From Syntrophaceae bacterium UBA7544 (GTDB lineage: Bacteria; Desulfobacterota; Syntrophia; Syntrophales; Smithellaceae): a stretch of DNA of 27,097 nt. A program made the position numbers and the translations under genes. Location of the stretch: positions 1-27,097 of the forward strand of contig DLME01000144.1 of assembly GCA_002479215.1 (NCBI GenBank). The letters are read 5' to 3'. The notes below the pieces were generated by a model. It worked only from the letters and a program-made list of their open reading frames with translations. It had not been told where the DNA came from and searched no databases. Below are positions 8,799 to 16,699 of the stretch, piece by piece. Each line of letters begins with the position of its first letter. The stretch's first letter is position 1.

Positions 8799-9446
8799 AT
8801 GAAAAGTTTAATTACCTTTGAAGGTATTGAAGGTTCGGGAAAGTCAACTCAAATGAGACTTGTGGCTCAGTATTTAATTGAGAAGCATGTCCCACTTTTA
8901 ATTACTCAGGAACCTTCCGGGACCGACATTGGCAGGAAAATCGGCGGCATCTTATTTAACAGGGGCCATCACTATATGTGTGCCGAAACGGAAGCGTTTC
9001 TATTTTGCGCGGCCCGGGCACAACATGTCCGGGAGATGATTATACCCGCATTAAAACAAGACAGGGTGGTGTTGTGTGACCGTTTTTCTGACGCAACTTT
9101 TGCTTATCAGGGTATAGCTCGCGGATTGAACCTTGAATTTATCAAGATTATTAATGATTATTCGTCAATGCTTTTGAAACCAAATTTGACTTTTCTTTTT
9201 GATTTGCCGGTCGAAATCGGACTACAGAGAGCAACAGAAAGGAACAATCTGCTTAAAGAATCCGCGTTTTCCGATAGGTTTGAAAGAGAAAACATGGATT
9301 TTCACAAACGAGTTCGTGAAGGCTATCTTAATATTTATAAAAAAGAGCCGGAACGCTTCCGTTTAATTGACGCAACGCGCGATGTCGATACAATTCAAGA
9401 AGAGGTGCGTCGGCATATAGTGGATTTTATAAACTCGCTAAATTAG
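8799..9446 (+). CDS. tmk: Thymidylate kinase
   Basis: dTMP kinase that phosphorylates dTMP to dTDP with ATP, needed for dTTP supply. It has 215 residues, standard length. The P-loop is FEGIEGSGKST (residues 7-17). LITQEPSGTDIGRKI is the TQEPGG-like loop, DRFSDATFAYQG (about 95-106) is the DR motif binding the nucleotide, and FLFDLPVEIGLQRA leads into the lid. The ATG at 8799 is preceded by a GGGGAAGGGGG stretch. It is followed by holB, PSP1 and metG, a gene order widely conserved in Gram-positive and deltaproteobacterial genomes. Confidence 0.95.
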   Translation: MKSLITFEGIEGSGKSTQMRLVAQYLIEKHVPLLITQEPSGTDIGRKIGGILFNRGHHYMCAETEAFLFCAARAQHVREMIIPALKQDRVVLCDRFSDATFAYQGIARGLNLEFIKIINDYSSMLLKPNLTFLFDLPVEIGLQRATERNNLLKESAFSDRFERENMDFHKRVREGYLNIYKKEPERFRLIDATRDVDTIQEEVRRHIVDFINSLN

Positions 9447-9487
9447 TATTCGGAATGCTTTCCTTAAAATTATAGTATAATGTGATT

Positions 9488-10468
9488 ATGTCTTTTCGCG
9501 ATGTTTTGGGTCATGAAAAACAAATAGAAATTTTCCGAAAAACCCTATCTCAAAGACGAATAGGGCATGCTTACCTTTTTAGCGGCATCCCTGCCGTCGG
9601 CAAAAAAACTTTAGCTCGAGAGTTTGCCAAAGCTTTCAATTGTCAGGGTGAGGATGCACGCCAGGATTCTTGTGGTAAATGTTTTTCCTGCCGGAAAATC
9701 GAGCGTGGCAGCCATCCCGATTTTTTTTGCATAGAAGCTGAGGGTCAATTCATTCGCATTAATGCCGTCCGTCAAATTCAGGAACAAATGAAGTTTAAAC
9801 CGCTGGAAGCAAAGTACCGGGTGTTTATTATCGACAATGCGGACAAAATGAATGATCAAGCGGCCAATGCTCTATTGAAAACACTGGAAGAACCGTCTCC
9901 GGTGAATGTACTGATATTGATTACAAGTAGGCCATATTCTTTGCCGGCGACGATCATTTCGCGCTGCAGACATATACGTTTTAATCCGTTGAGTAATAAT
10001 ATTATTGTGCAATTTCTTATTGACCGAATGGGCATGGAAGAGCAAAAAGCCTTGTTATTAGCCGGTCTATCCGGCGGGTCCATTGGCCGAGCGCTGGAGT
10101 TAAATAATGAAGATGTAATCGCCTATCGCATGGGAACTTTTGAATTGCTTGCCGGTACGCGAAATAGTGAACCCTTCAGCTTGATTACCTTCGCGTCCTT
10201 TTTGGCTCAAGATAAAAAGGGAATCAAAATGGGATTGGATATTCTTAGCAGTTGTTTTCGAGATGCATTGGTCTTTAAAGAAACCCGTAAAGCCCAAATA
10301 CTGATAAATCAGGATAAATTTTCTTTTATTGCCGTCATGGCTGCTCGTTTATCCGGCGAACAAATTCTTCAGAATATAGCACAGATAGAAAAGGCGGGAC
10401 AGATTTTGGAACAGAATGTCAACAAATCATTGACATTGGAAACAATGGCATTTAAGTTAAATTATTAA
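9488..10468 (+). CDS. holB: DNA polymerase III delta-prime subunit
   Basis: Clamp-loader subunit delta-prime (326 residues from ATG 9488). The AAA+ domain starts SFRDVLGHEKQIEIFRKTL and has HAYLFSGIPAVGKKTLA in the Walker A position. A four-cysteine zinc module (CQGEDARQDSCGKCFSCRK) follows. VFIIDNADKMNDQAANALLK matches the Walker B region, and ISRCRHIRF contains the SRC sensor motif. I chose ATG 9488 over GTG 9482 because it fits the family start. No good ribosome site is visible; a TATAAT hexamer at 9476-9481 sits only 7 bases before the ATG. It lies 41 bp after tmk. Confidence 0.93.
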   Translation: MSFRDVLGHEKQIEIFRKTLSQRRIGHAYLFSGIPAVGKKTLAREFAKAFNCQGEDARQDSCGKCFSCRKIERGSHPDFFCIEAEGQFIRINAVRQIQEQMKFKPLEAKYRVFIIDNADKMNDQAANALLKTLEEPSPVNVLILITSRPYSLPATIISRCRHIRFNPLSNNIIVQFLIDRMGMEEQKALLLAGLSGGSIGRALELNNEDVIAYRMGTFELLAGTRNSEPFSLITFASFLAQDKKGIKMGLDILSSCFRDALVFKETRKAQILINQDKFSFIAVMAARLSGEQILQNIAQIEKAGQILEQNVNKSLTLETMAFKLNY

Positions 10469-10487
10469 AATTTTGGTAGGATGAAGA

Positions 10488-11264
10488 TTGCTTACTAACA
10501 TAGTCGGTGTTAAGTTTAAAAAAGAAGGCAGGATATATAGTTTCAACGCTGCCGATCTTATTCTTCACAAAGATGATAGGGTTATCGTCAATACCGATAA
10601 CGGTCTTTCGATGGGTATTGTTGTCACTGATGTTAACAGGTGCCCGCCATCGGCACTGCCGGGAAATTTGAAAAAGGTCGTACGCAAAGTGATATCCGAA
10701 GATATTCGGGTTAAAGCTGAAAATGACAAGCTGGAAGAAGAAGCCCGGAAATTTTGTTTGGAAAAAATTCAGGAAAGAGGGTTATCCATGAAAGTGATCG
10801 ATGTGGATTGCCTATTCGACAAAAGTAAAATCATTTTTTATTTTACCGCTGAAAACCGAGTGGATTTCCGCGAACTGGTTAAAGACCTTGTTCAAAGATT
10901 CAAAACACGAATAGAACTAAAACAAATCGGCGCCCGCCAAGAAGCGCGTATTACTAAAGGTATCGCCATTTGCGGCCGGATGGTTTGTTGCGCAGGAATT
11001 TTGCAGAATTTGGAGAGAGTTACCGTCAAAATGGCTAAAGAACAGAGTATGTCGCTTAATCCGGAAAAGATTTCTGGTTTATGCGGCCGGCTGATGTGCT
11101 GTCTCGCTTTCGAACATGAAGAATGCACCGGATCAAAAAAATGTGCAAAAACTGCTATCCATGACGGAAACACAGCGCTGGATAATTCCGATAAGCTTTT
11201 ACCGGAAGATAAAAATACCGATGATTTGGAAAAACTGGATGAAGACGGCGATTTTTTATCATGA
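10488..11264 (+). CDS. PSP1 domain protein (YaaT/RicT-like)
   Basis: A 258-residue PSP1 C-terminal domain protein of the YaaT/RicT family. It begins TTG at 10488 with the family start LTNIVGVKFKKEGRIYSF. The nearby ATG at 10481 is out of frame and stops at once. The cysteine-rich core, CGRMVCCAGIL and CGRLMCCLAFEHEEC, matches RicT cysteines that hold Fe-S clusters in the Bacillus RicAFT complex, which affects RNase Y activity and development. In other phyla the role is less certain. The C-terminal tail after about residue 220 is acidic and low in conservation. The gene sits between holB and metG as in many genomes. Confidence 0.9.
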   Translation: MLTNIVGVKFKKEGRIYSFNAADLILHKDDRVIVNTDNGLSMGIVVTDVNRCPPSALPGNLKKVVRKVISEDIRVKAENDKLEEEARKFCLEKIQERGLSMKVIDVDCLFDKSKIIFYFTAENRVDFRELVKDLVQRFKTRIELKQIGARQEARITKGIAICGRMVCCAGILQNLERVTVKMAKEQSMSLNPEKISGLCGRLMCCLAFEHEECTGSKKCAKTAIHDGNTALDNSDKLLPEDKNTDDLEKLDEDGDFLS

Positions 11265-11284
11265 GTTGACGGAAGGGTCTTTAT

Positions 11285-13183
11285 ATGCCGAAATTGTTTT
11301 ATATCACAACACCAATTTATTATGTTAATGCTTCGCCGCACATCGGTCATGCTTACACGACCATTGTAGCAGATGTTTTGGCTAGGTATCACCGCATGGC
11401 CGGCGCGGAAACGTTTTTTGTTACCGGGACTGATGAACACGGGGATAAAATTGCCGAAGCGGCGCAAAAAGCCGGGGTTACTCCCAAAGAATATGCGGAC
11501 AAAATAAGCGCGCAATTTCGTAGCTTGTGGCCGGAACTGTCTATAACAAACGATTATTTCATCAGAACAACGGATAGCAATCACATTGATACTGTACGTT
11601 ATATTTTGCAGAAGGTTTATAATTCCGGCGAAATTTATTTTGGTCAATACAGGGGTTATTATTGTGTTGGCTGTGAACGATTTTACGTGGAAAAAGAATT
11701 GGTAGATGGTAAATGTCCTGATCATCAAACTAAGCCTGAATACCGTGAAGAGAACAATTATTTCTTCCGGATGAGCAAGTATCAGGATTGGCTTATTAGT
11801 TACATCAAAAAGTATCCGGATTTTATCCGCCCGGAAAGATATAAAAATGAGGTATTGGCCTTTTTACGCGATCCCCTGGATGATCTTTGCATTTCCCGCC
11901 CCAAGACACGCCTGCAATGGGGTATTACTTTGCCGTTCGATGAAAACTATGTGACCTATGTCTGGTTTGACGCTTTAATTAATTATATTACTGCACTGGA
12001 TTATCCCTACGGCGATAAATTTAAAAAATTCTGGCCGGCCGCTCAGCATCTGATTGCCAAAGATATTTTAAAACCGCATGGAATTTACTGGCCGACAATG
12101 CTCAAAGCGGCGGGCATTGAACCTTATCAGCACTTGAATGTTCACGGTTATTGGAATTCAGATCAAAGCAAAATGTCCAAAAGCCTGGGTAATGTAGTTC
12201 GACCGATTGATTTGAAAGATAAATACGGGTTGGATGCTTTTCGCTATTTCCTTTTGCGTGATATGGTGTTTGGACTGGATTCCAATTTTTCCGAGGAAGC
12301 TTTTGTAAAAAGATTAAACTCAGACCTGGCTAATGATTTAGGCAATCTGGTTAGTCGCGTCATCACGATGGCTATCAAGTACTGTGATGGTAAAGTGCCG
12401 GAAACAAGCCATAAAAAGAAAGATTCCCTGCTGTACGGAGCTGCTCTCAAAACACTCTCCGAAGTAGAAGTTTGTTTTAACGACATGTCCCTGCATAAAG
12501 CTTTGATTGCCATTTGGGAATTTATCAATGTTACCAACAAATACATTGCAGAAAAAGAGCCATGGATTTTGGGTAAAAATCAGGAAAACAAGAGAAAATT
12601 AACAGCGATAATGTATGATTTGCTTGCGGCCTTGCGGGCGATAGCTATTCTGATATCTCCTTTTATGCCGCAAGCCTCGGGGAAAATTTTACAGCAAATT
12701 GGCGTGGATGAATCTCACCGGCTGGATTTGGCCAGTATTCGTAAAGAGAATGCTTTAACTGCGGGCAGTGCTTTAATTCGCGGCGAATTATTATTTCCGC
12801 GCATCGATAAAGAAAAAGAAAGTCACAAAACCACAAAACGAGAATCTCTTGCCGATTTAGGACAGGAGATTGATTACGAGCAATTTGCCAGGATCGACTT
12901 GCGCGTTGCTAAAATCTTGGAGGCGGAGATCGTTCCTAAATCCAATAAGCTTTTGAAGCTGAAAGTTGATATCGGCGAAGAAAGGACTATTGTTGCCGGT
13001 ATTGGCAAAGATTATTCTCCCGAAGAATTAGTTGGCAAAAAAATAGTGATGATTGCCAATTTGAAGCCCATGCAATTAATGGGAATAGAATCGTGTGGTA
13101 TGATTTTGGCTACCGATACGGACAAAGGACTTACCATTCTCACATTTGACCGCGAAGCGCAAGCGGGTGCAAAAATTCGTTAA
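11285..13183 (+). CDS. metG: Methionyl-tRNA synthetase with C-terminal tRNA-binding domain
   Basis: Class I synthetase charging tRNA-Met, 632 residues. HIGH is at 19-22 (ASPHIGHAYTT) and KMSKS at 296-300 (QSKMSKSLGNVV). The zinc-binding knuckle is CVGCERFYVEKELVDGKCPD, with one CxxC pair and a C-x-x-H partner (CPDH), the single-knob type. The anticodon-binding helical domain follows. From about residue 530 there is a Trbp111/EMAP-like OB domain (FARIDLRVAKILEAE, LKPMQLMGIESCGMILA) that helps dimerise and bind tRNA. It starts 20 bp after the PSP1 gene. The convergent 48-bp gap to the cytochrome gene holds a T-run but no strong hairpin. Confidence 0.96.
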   Translation: MPKLFYITTPIYYVNASPHIGHAYTTIVADVLARYHRMAGAETFFVTGTDEHGDKIAEAAQKAGVTPKEYADKISAQFRSLWPELSITNDYFIRTTDSNHIDTVRYILQKVYNSGEIYFGQYRGYYCVGCERFYVEKELVDGKCPDHQTKPEYREENNYFFRMSKYQDWLISYIKKYPDFIRPERYKNEVLAFLRDPLDDLCISRPKTRLQWGITLPFDENYVTYVWFDALINYITALDYPYGDKFKKFWPAAQHLIAKDILKPHGIYWPTMLKAAGIEPYQHLNVHGYWNSDQSKMSKSLGNVVRPIDLKDKYGLDAFRYFLLRDMVFGLDSNFSEEAFVKRLNSDLANDLGNLVSRVITMAIKYCDGKVPETSHKKKDSLLYGAALKTLSEVEVCFNDMSLHKALIAIWEFINVTNKYIAEKEPWILGKNQENKRKLTAIMYDLLAALRAIAILISPFMPQASGKILQQIGVDESHRLDLASIRKENALTAGSALIRGELLFPRIDKEKESHKTTKRESLADLGQEIDYEQFARIDLRVAKILEAEIVPKSNKLLKLKVDIGEERTIVAGIGKDYSPEELVGKKIVMIANLKPMQLMGIESCGMILATDTDKGLTILTFDREAQAGAKIR

Positions 13184-13231
13184 ATTCGAGAGCAATTTTT
13201 TTTAGATAAAGAAAACTATAACTGCCTAAAA

Positions 13232-13492
13232 TTACTTATTTAGAGTATTAAGATATTTCATAACTGCGTCTTTTTCTTCCGGTTTAATTTTGGCTCCTTT
13301 TTTAATCATTCGGTCAACCGTTTTTTCCCATTCGCCTGCTTTTTTATTGGCACTATAAATTCTTTTTGTATTATGACATTTGGAGCATTCCTTGTCTACC
13401 AAACTTTTGGCTGCCGGTTGAGCAAAAAGAGGGGTAGTTGCGGGCAATAGTAAAAAAACACCACTAATCAAAACAACAAAAAACATTTTCAT
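13232..13492 (-). CDS. Small periplasmic monohaem c-type cytochrome
   Basis: An 86-residue protein. MKMFFVVLISGVFLLLPATT is a signal peptide, with cleavage likely after PLFAQ. The mature part has a single haem-attachment motif CSKCH (about residues 36-40) and a later Met in DAVMKYLNTL that could be the sixth ligand. The GEWEKTVDRMIKKGA segment recurs in short haem-binding domains related to the quinohaemoprotein amine dehydrogenase haem domain, though that is only a resemblance. A GGAGGT ribosome site precedes the ATG. It is 10 bp downstream of the DsbC-like gene, so the two form an operon; thiol reduction of apocytochrome CxxCH fits that pairing. Confidence 0.88.
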   Translation of the reverse strand: MKMFFVVLISGVFLLLPATTPLFAQPAAKSLVDKECSKCHNTKRIYSANKKAGEWEKTVDRMIKKGAKIKPEEKDAVMKYLNTLNK

Positions 13493-13502
13493 AAATACCT
13501 CC

Positions 13503-14201
13503 CTAGTCTTTCAAAATATTTTCAATAATAGCTTTTTCGAAACCGACAATCACCTGTCCTTTGATAAAAAATAAGGGTATTGATCTGATTCCTATTTGAG
13601 AAGAAAGCCGTATATGTGTTTTGACAGTCTCATCAACTTTTTTATCTGTGCAAATATTAAGCGGGGCATTATTATCAAATTTCCCCGTAAGGACTTCTTC
13701 ATACATCTTTAATTTATCCGGGGCGCATAAGATATGCCTGATCTTTTTTTCCGAGTTTTGAAATGAGGGAGAGAAGAAAACATAAATGGTTACATCCTGG
13801 CGTTGAGAGAAAAAATTGTAAGCTTGACGACAGTAAGAACAGTCGGGATCCATAAATTCTATCACAGGAGTTTTTCCATTGCCGATTTTCAAAGCGCTAT
13901 CCAAAGGCAGATTGGCCATTTTTGCTGCAATCTTTTTTAAATTGCTTTCCCGGGTGATATTTACCCCGTTTTTGGAAATTATATTGCCGTAAATAATAAC
14001 CTCTGCTTCCGGCATAAAGTAGTAAATCTGATTGCCGTCGTAAATTTCGTATACTCCTTTAATGGAAGTAGGTTTTATGCTTTCAAAATTGTTTTTTGGG
14101 AAACTCTTCTTAAACTTATCTTCGGAGCTGAGATTTTTTGCGCCGGCACAAACAGGAATAATGAGAAGAAGACATAAAACAATTAAAACTAATTTTTTCA
14201 T
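13503..14201 (-). CDS. DsbC-like periplasmic thiol-disulfide protein
   Basis: A 232-residue secreted thioredoxin-fold protein. The signal peptide is MKKLVLIVLCLLLIIPVCAG. An N-terminal DsbC/DsbG-like dimerisation region (GVYEIYDGNQIYYFMPEAEV) is followed by a thioredoxin domain with the active site DPDCSYCRQAY (about residues 115-125) and a cis-Pro loop at IRSIPLFFIKGQ. DsbC proteins isomerise wrong disulfides or reduce cytochrome thiols. The canonical centre is CGYC; CSYC here is a mild variant. The ribosome site GGAGGT lies upstream, and a perfect consensus promoter at 14231-14259 should drive it. Cotranscribed with the small cytochrome c downstream. Confidence 0.88.
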   Translation of the reverse strand: MKKLVLIVLCLLLIIPVCAGAKNLSSEDKFKKSFPKNNFESIKPTSIKGVYEIYDGNQIYYFMPEAEVIIYGNIISKNGVNITRESNLKKIAAKMANLPLDSALKIGNGKTPVIEFMDPDCSYCRQAYNFFSQRQDVTIYVFFSPSFQNSEKKIRHILCAPDKLKMYEEVLTGKFDNNAPLNICTDKKVDETVKTHIRLSSQIGIRSIPLFFIKGQVIVGFEKAIIENILKD

Positions 14202-14230
14202 TAATTTATACCTCCTTAAGAATATGGTTA

Positions 14231-14259
14231 ATTATAGGTTCAATTAATATTTCTGTCAA
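14231..14259 (-). promoter_or_regulatory. Perfect sigma-70 promoter for the DsbC-like/cytochrome operon
   Basis: Read on the minus strand, TTGACA (14259-14254) and TATAAT (14236-14231) are separated by exactly 17 bp. Both hexamers match the consensus at all six positions. The start codon of the DsbC-like gene lies 30 bp downstream. This is among the strongest promoter signals possible from sequence and suggests constitutive, high expression. Confidence 0.88.
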
Positions 14260-14320
14260 GTCTGTATCTATTTAATTAATTCCGGCAGTTATTGCACCAC
14301 ATCTGCATTAAATTTATGCA

Positions 14321-14387
14321 TGGCGGAAGCGCATGGGAATCGAACCCACCCGGGACGGTTCTAGCGCCCCACACTGGATTTGAAGTC
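14321..14387 (-). tRNA. selC: 3' half of a selenocysteine tRNA (selC) without its 5' half; probable att scar
   Basis: On the minus strand the segment reads GACTTCAAATCCAG (anticodon loop with UCA), then the long variable arm of tRNA-Sec, then the T arm GGGTTCGATTCCC, the 8-base 3' acceptor strand GCGCTTCC, G73 and encoded CCA. The 5' acceptor strand, D arm and most of the 5' anticodon stem are absent: bases to the right of 14387 do not resemble tRNA. It is therefore not a working tRNA. It is the kind of 3' fragment left at the far end of an element that integrated at the anticodon loop of selC. Its orientation puts the element to the right and host DNA to the left. Confidence 0.85.
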
Positions 14388-14461
14388 GTAACTAACATAA
14401 AGGCGATTTCCCATCATAATTAAGCCTTTATATATTGACATGTTACCATGAGCAAGTTGGA

Positions 14462-14481
14462 TTATGTTTGTTTATGTTTGT
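14462..14481 (+). repeat. 10-bp tandem repeat inside the tRNA-fragment boundary
   Basis: TTATGTTTGT is repeated exactly twice, and the next bases TTATTTTCGG start as a third copy. A further pair of GTTACA hexamers spaced 11 bp apart is at 14500-14505 and 14511-14516. The stretch 14388-14661 has no convincing gene. Such short direct repeats beside an att-like site could be arm-type integrase sites, but this is only suggestive. Confidence 0.5.
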
Positions 14482-14661
14482 TTATTTTCGGTTAAGACGG
14501 TTACAATTTAGTTACACCTTCCGTAGCAGATCGCACACCCAAAAAGAATGCTTCCCTTTACCCCCCGGATACCCCCTTTTTTAAGAGATAGGGTCGCCCC
14601 GTTTGTGAGGTATCCCTCCTTCATGCGCATTGACAGGCTGAAAATTTTTTAGAAAAATAAA

Positions 14662-14687
14662 GGGAATTGTTCACTTCACAAAGCAGG
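14662..14687 (+). repeat. Left terminal inverted repeat of the IS1595-family element
   Basis: Begins GGGAATTGTTCACTTCACAA and pairs with the right end; the first 13 bases are identical to the right repeat, then mismatches at positions 14, 16 and 25. Preceded directly by the target duplication AAAATAAA. Confidence 0.9.
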
Positions 14688-14732
14688 AGCTGAACAATGA
14701 AAAATAAATGGTTATTTGGGATAATTATTTTG

Positions 14733-15455
14733 CTAATCCATATAACTACACCCAGTTTCACAGAGCGACAAAGCCCCATTGATAGCAGCTTTGGAGTCAT
14801 AGAAAAAACATGTGCAAGTGTGATGCGGTATTTTGCTGTTATATATGTCAAAATATATAAATTTGATTTCAATAAAAAGGATTTCCTGCCCCGATTGCAT
14901 AAGGTCAATTTGAGCTTGAAGAAGAGGTTCGTCCCATCCGATAAAGGTTACTTTTTCATCTCCGGGACCGTAAGCGATTTCACCGCTAATAGTTTTCCCG
15001 ACTTTCAGAGAAGCTGTTCCCAAATGTTGATACCATGTTTCATAACTCCCCCGAAGATGCAGAGCTGGGGTTTTGCCACTGTTTTTGACTACAAAATCTA
15101 TGACGGCTTTTTTCTTCGCATCAAGCGGTTCCCTGAAGTTTGCCTTTGTTATACTAATCCAAGCCCTTTGATCCAATCTAAATTGCTCTTGTGTGGATTT
15201 GATATTCCGTTCAGCTACTTTAACAGTATTCATAGTAGCATTAGCAGCGTCTTGCATAGCTTTAGTTTGGTTCTGCATTTCTCCTATCAAAATTTTTGTT
15301 TGTTCAGCAGCAGCTTTTGCGGTGTCTTTCATCAAACAGTATTGGAAAACAGCCGCACCGGCATAGAACAGAGTTCCGAAGGCTACAAGGAATCCGGTCA
15401 ATACCAAAGCCTTATTGTGAATTGCGGTTTTCTTCCAACGCTCAAAAAGTATCAT
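14733..15455 (-). CDS. Transposon passenger: membrane-anchored coiled-coil protein of unknown function
   Basis: A 240-residue protein on the minus strand within the transposon. One N-terminal membrane helix (KALVLTGFLVAFGTLFYAGA, about residues 15-34) is followed by an Ala/Gln/Thr-rich helical coiled coil (EQTKILIGEMQNQTKAMQDA), then a compact domain starting DQRAWISITKANFREPLDAK and VVKNSGKTPALHL. The DQRAW...NSGKTPA pattern recurs in many uncharacterised proteobacterial membrane proteins; I do not know a function. The frame is closed by a stop 8 codons upstream of the ATG. It is not needed for transposition, so it is cargo. Confidence 0.7.
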   Translation of the reverse strand: MILFERWKKTAIHNKALVLTGFLVAFGTLFYAGAAVFQYCLMKDTAKAAAEQTKILIGEMQNQTKAMQDAANATMNTVKVAERNIKSTQEQFRLDQRAWISITKANFREPLDAKKKAVIDFVVKNSGKTPALHLRGSYETWYQHLGTASLKVGKTISGEIAYGPGDEKVTFIGWDEPLLQAQIDLMQSGQEILFIEIKFIYFDIYNSKIPHHTCTCFFYDSKAAINGALSLCETGCSYMD

Positions 15456-15595
15456 TTGTTTTTAAGTGGAATAGGTTTTATTGGCGCTGTAATTAGCATT
15501 TTTTTTCTTACTTTACTAGTGTTTTTCCCTCCCCAGACTGTCTCTCGATTTATTATGGAGGGTTTAATCTGGTTATCTATTTCAGTGATAAGCAT
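15452..15595 (-). CDS. Possible 47-residue ORF overlapping the passenger gene start
   Basis: Minus-strand ATG at 15595 with AGGAG about 12 bases upstream encodes 47 residues (MLITEIDNQIKPSIINRETV at the start) and its TGA overlaps the passenger ATG in an ATGA arrangement typical of translational coupling. The passenger gene itself shows no ribosome site, which this would explain. No family is recognised, and the plus strand over the same bases can also be read as hydrophobic, so this may be chance. Confidence 0.3.
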   Translation of the reverse strand: MLITEIDNQIKPSIINRETVWGGKNTSKVRKKMLITAPIKPIPLKNK

Positions 15596-15665
15596 TATTA
15601 TGTTCTACTCCTATCTCTTGTAGTAACAGGTCGATATTATTAGGTAATATATTTTAACTATCCAC

Positions 15666-15694
15666 TTGACAAAGCAGATAAACGGGTATATATT
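15666..15694 (+). promoter_or_regulatory. Transposase promoter built on an internal TIR-like sequence
   Basis: TTGACA (15666-15671), 17 bp, TATATT (15689-15694), a near-consensus sigma-70 promoter. The -35 lies in CACTTGACAAAGCAG, which differs by one base from the inner part of the left terminal repeat (CACTTCACAAAGCAG). Confidence 0.75.
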
Positions 15695-15727
15695 ATGGGT
15701 AACAAAAGAGAGAAAGGAGTTAAAACC

Positions 15728-16699
15728 ATGAAATATATACCACCTAAATTTGAGAGATTTGCGGAGATGTCGGCAATAGACATTTGCCGATTAACTGAAG
15801 ATGAAGCAAGGGCAATCCTTGAGCATATCCGCTGGCCGGAAGGTGTAAAATGCGCTCATTGCGGAAGTGATAATGTGACAAGACTTAATAGCAAATCTGA
15901 AAAGGTCAGAGACGGCTTGATTCAATGTAATGCTTGCCGTAAACAATTTACTGTTATGATCGGCACGGTAATGGAAGATTCTCATATTACTTTAAGGCAA
16001 TGGGTTCAGGCTTTTCATTCCATGAGTTCTCACAAAAAGGGAATTTCTGCCCTTCAGCTTCAAAGAAACTTAGGTCTTGGTTCTTATAAATCCGCGTGGC
16101 ATCTTGCTCACAGAATAAGACTCGCCATGAAAGAAGGTGCTTTGGCTGCCGCTTTAAAAGGCACTGTTGAAGTTGACGAAACTTACATAGGCGGAAAGCC
16201 AAGAAAAGGGAGTGGAAAAAGAGGCAGAGGAACTAAGAAGGCTCCAGTAATGGCAATGGTGGAACGAGGCGGAAGAATAATTACCAAGCCGGTTAAGAAC
16301 GTGACAGCCAAGACATTGAAGTCAGCGATTAGAGAAGCAGTGGACAGCGAATCGAAAATAATAACTGATGAATTTAGAAGTTATATAGGAATAGGCAAAG
16401 ATTTTAAAGGTGGACACGGAGTAGTCAATCACGGATTAGGTCAATATGTTAATGGTGATATTTCTACTAACACAGCGGAATCGTTTTTCGCATTAGTAAA
16501 GCGTGGTGTCAATAGCACTTTCCATCATATTTCTAAGAAGCATTTAGGAAGATATTGCAATGAGTTTTCTTTCCGGTGGGATAACCGGAAAGTGACTGAT
16601 GGTGAAAGAGCGGAAGAAGCGGTCAAGGGAATGGAAGGCGAGAGATTAATGTTGAAAAACTTACTAAAAGGGAATTCGGAACCATGCTTTGTCAGGTGA
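15728..16699 (+). CDS. IS1595-family (ISXO2-like) transposase
   Basis: A 323-residue transposase. An N-terminal zinc ribbon has CAHCGSDNVTRL and QCNACRKQFTV; a helical region with HKKGISALQLQRNLGL follows. The DDE-type catalytic domain has D150 in EVDETYIGGKPRK, D214 in IITDEFRSY, and the N248/E251 motif NTAESFFALVKRG, as in the IS1595 family. FRWDNRK near the end is also typical. I chose ATG 15728 because AAAGGAG (15713-15719) precedes it; an in-frame ATG at 15695 overlaps the promoter -10. The gene is full length with no frameshift and ends just inside the right terminal repeat. Confidence 0.93.
   Translation: MKYIPPKFERFAEMSAIDICRLTEDEARAILEHIRWPEGVKCAHCGSDNVTRLNSKSEKVRDGLIQCNACRKQFTVMIGTVMEDSHITLRQWVQAFHSMSSHKKGISALQLQRNLGLGSYKSAWHLAHRIRLAMKEGALAAALKGTVEVDETYIGGKPRKGSGKRGRGTKKAPVMAMVERGGRIITKPVKNVTAKTLKSAIREAVDSESKIITDEFRSYIGIGKDFKGGHGVVNHGLGQYVNGDISTNTAESFFALVKRGVNSTFHHISKKHLGRYCNEFSFRWDNRKVTDGERAEEAVKGMEGERLMLKNLLKGNSEPCFVR

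Noticed and set aside
9476..9481. TATAAT as a promoter for leaderless holB
   Set aside because: No -35 hexamer is found at the right distance, and holB lies only 41 bp after tmk in a conserved cluster, so cotranscription is simpler.
10892..11728. 278-codon minus-strand frame over the PSP1 and metG genes
   Set aside because: It lies antisense to two clearly conserved proteins and shows no family motif.
14388..14420. AAAGGC/GCCTTT inverted repeat next to the tRNA fragment as a terminator or tRNA 5' half
   Set aside because: The stem is only 6 bp with a 19-base loop and no T-run, and it does not match the 5' acceptor or D arm of tRNA-Sec.
14697..15623. 308-codon open frame on the plus strand inside the transposon
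   Set aside because: It is antisense to most of the passenger gene, which has a clear membrane helix, coiled coil and known-looking motif. The plus frame has the Phe/Ser/Leu-rich look of a shadow. Only its last 55 codons look membrane-like, without a good start.
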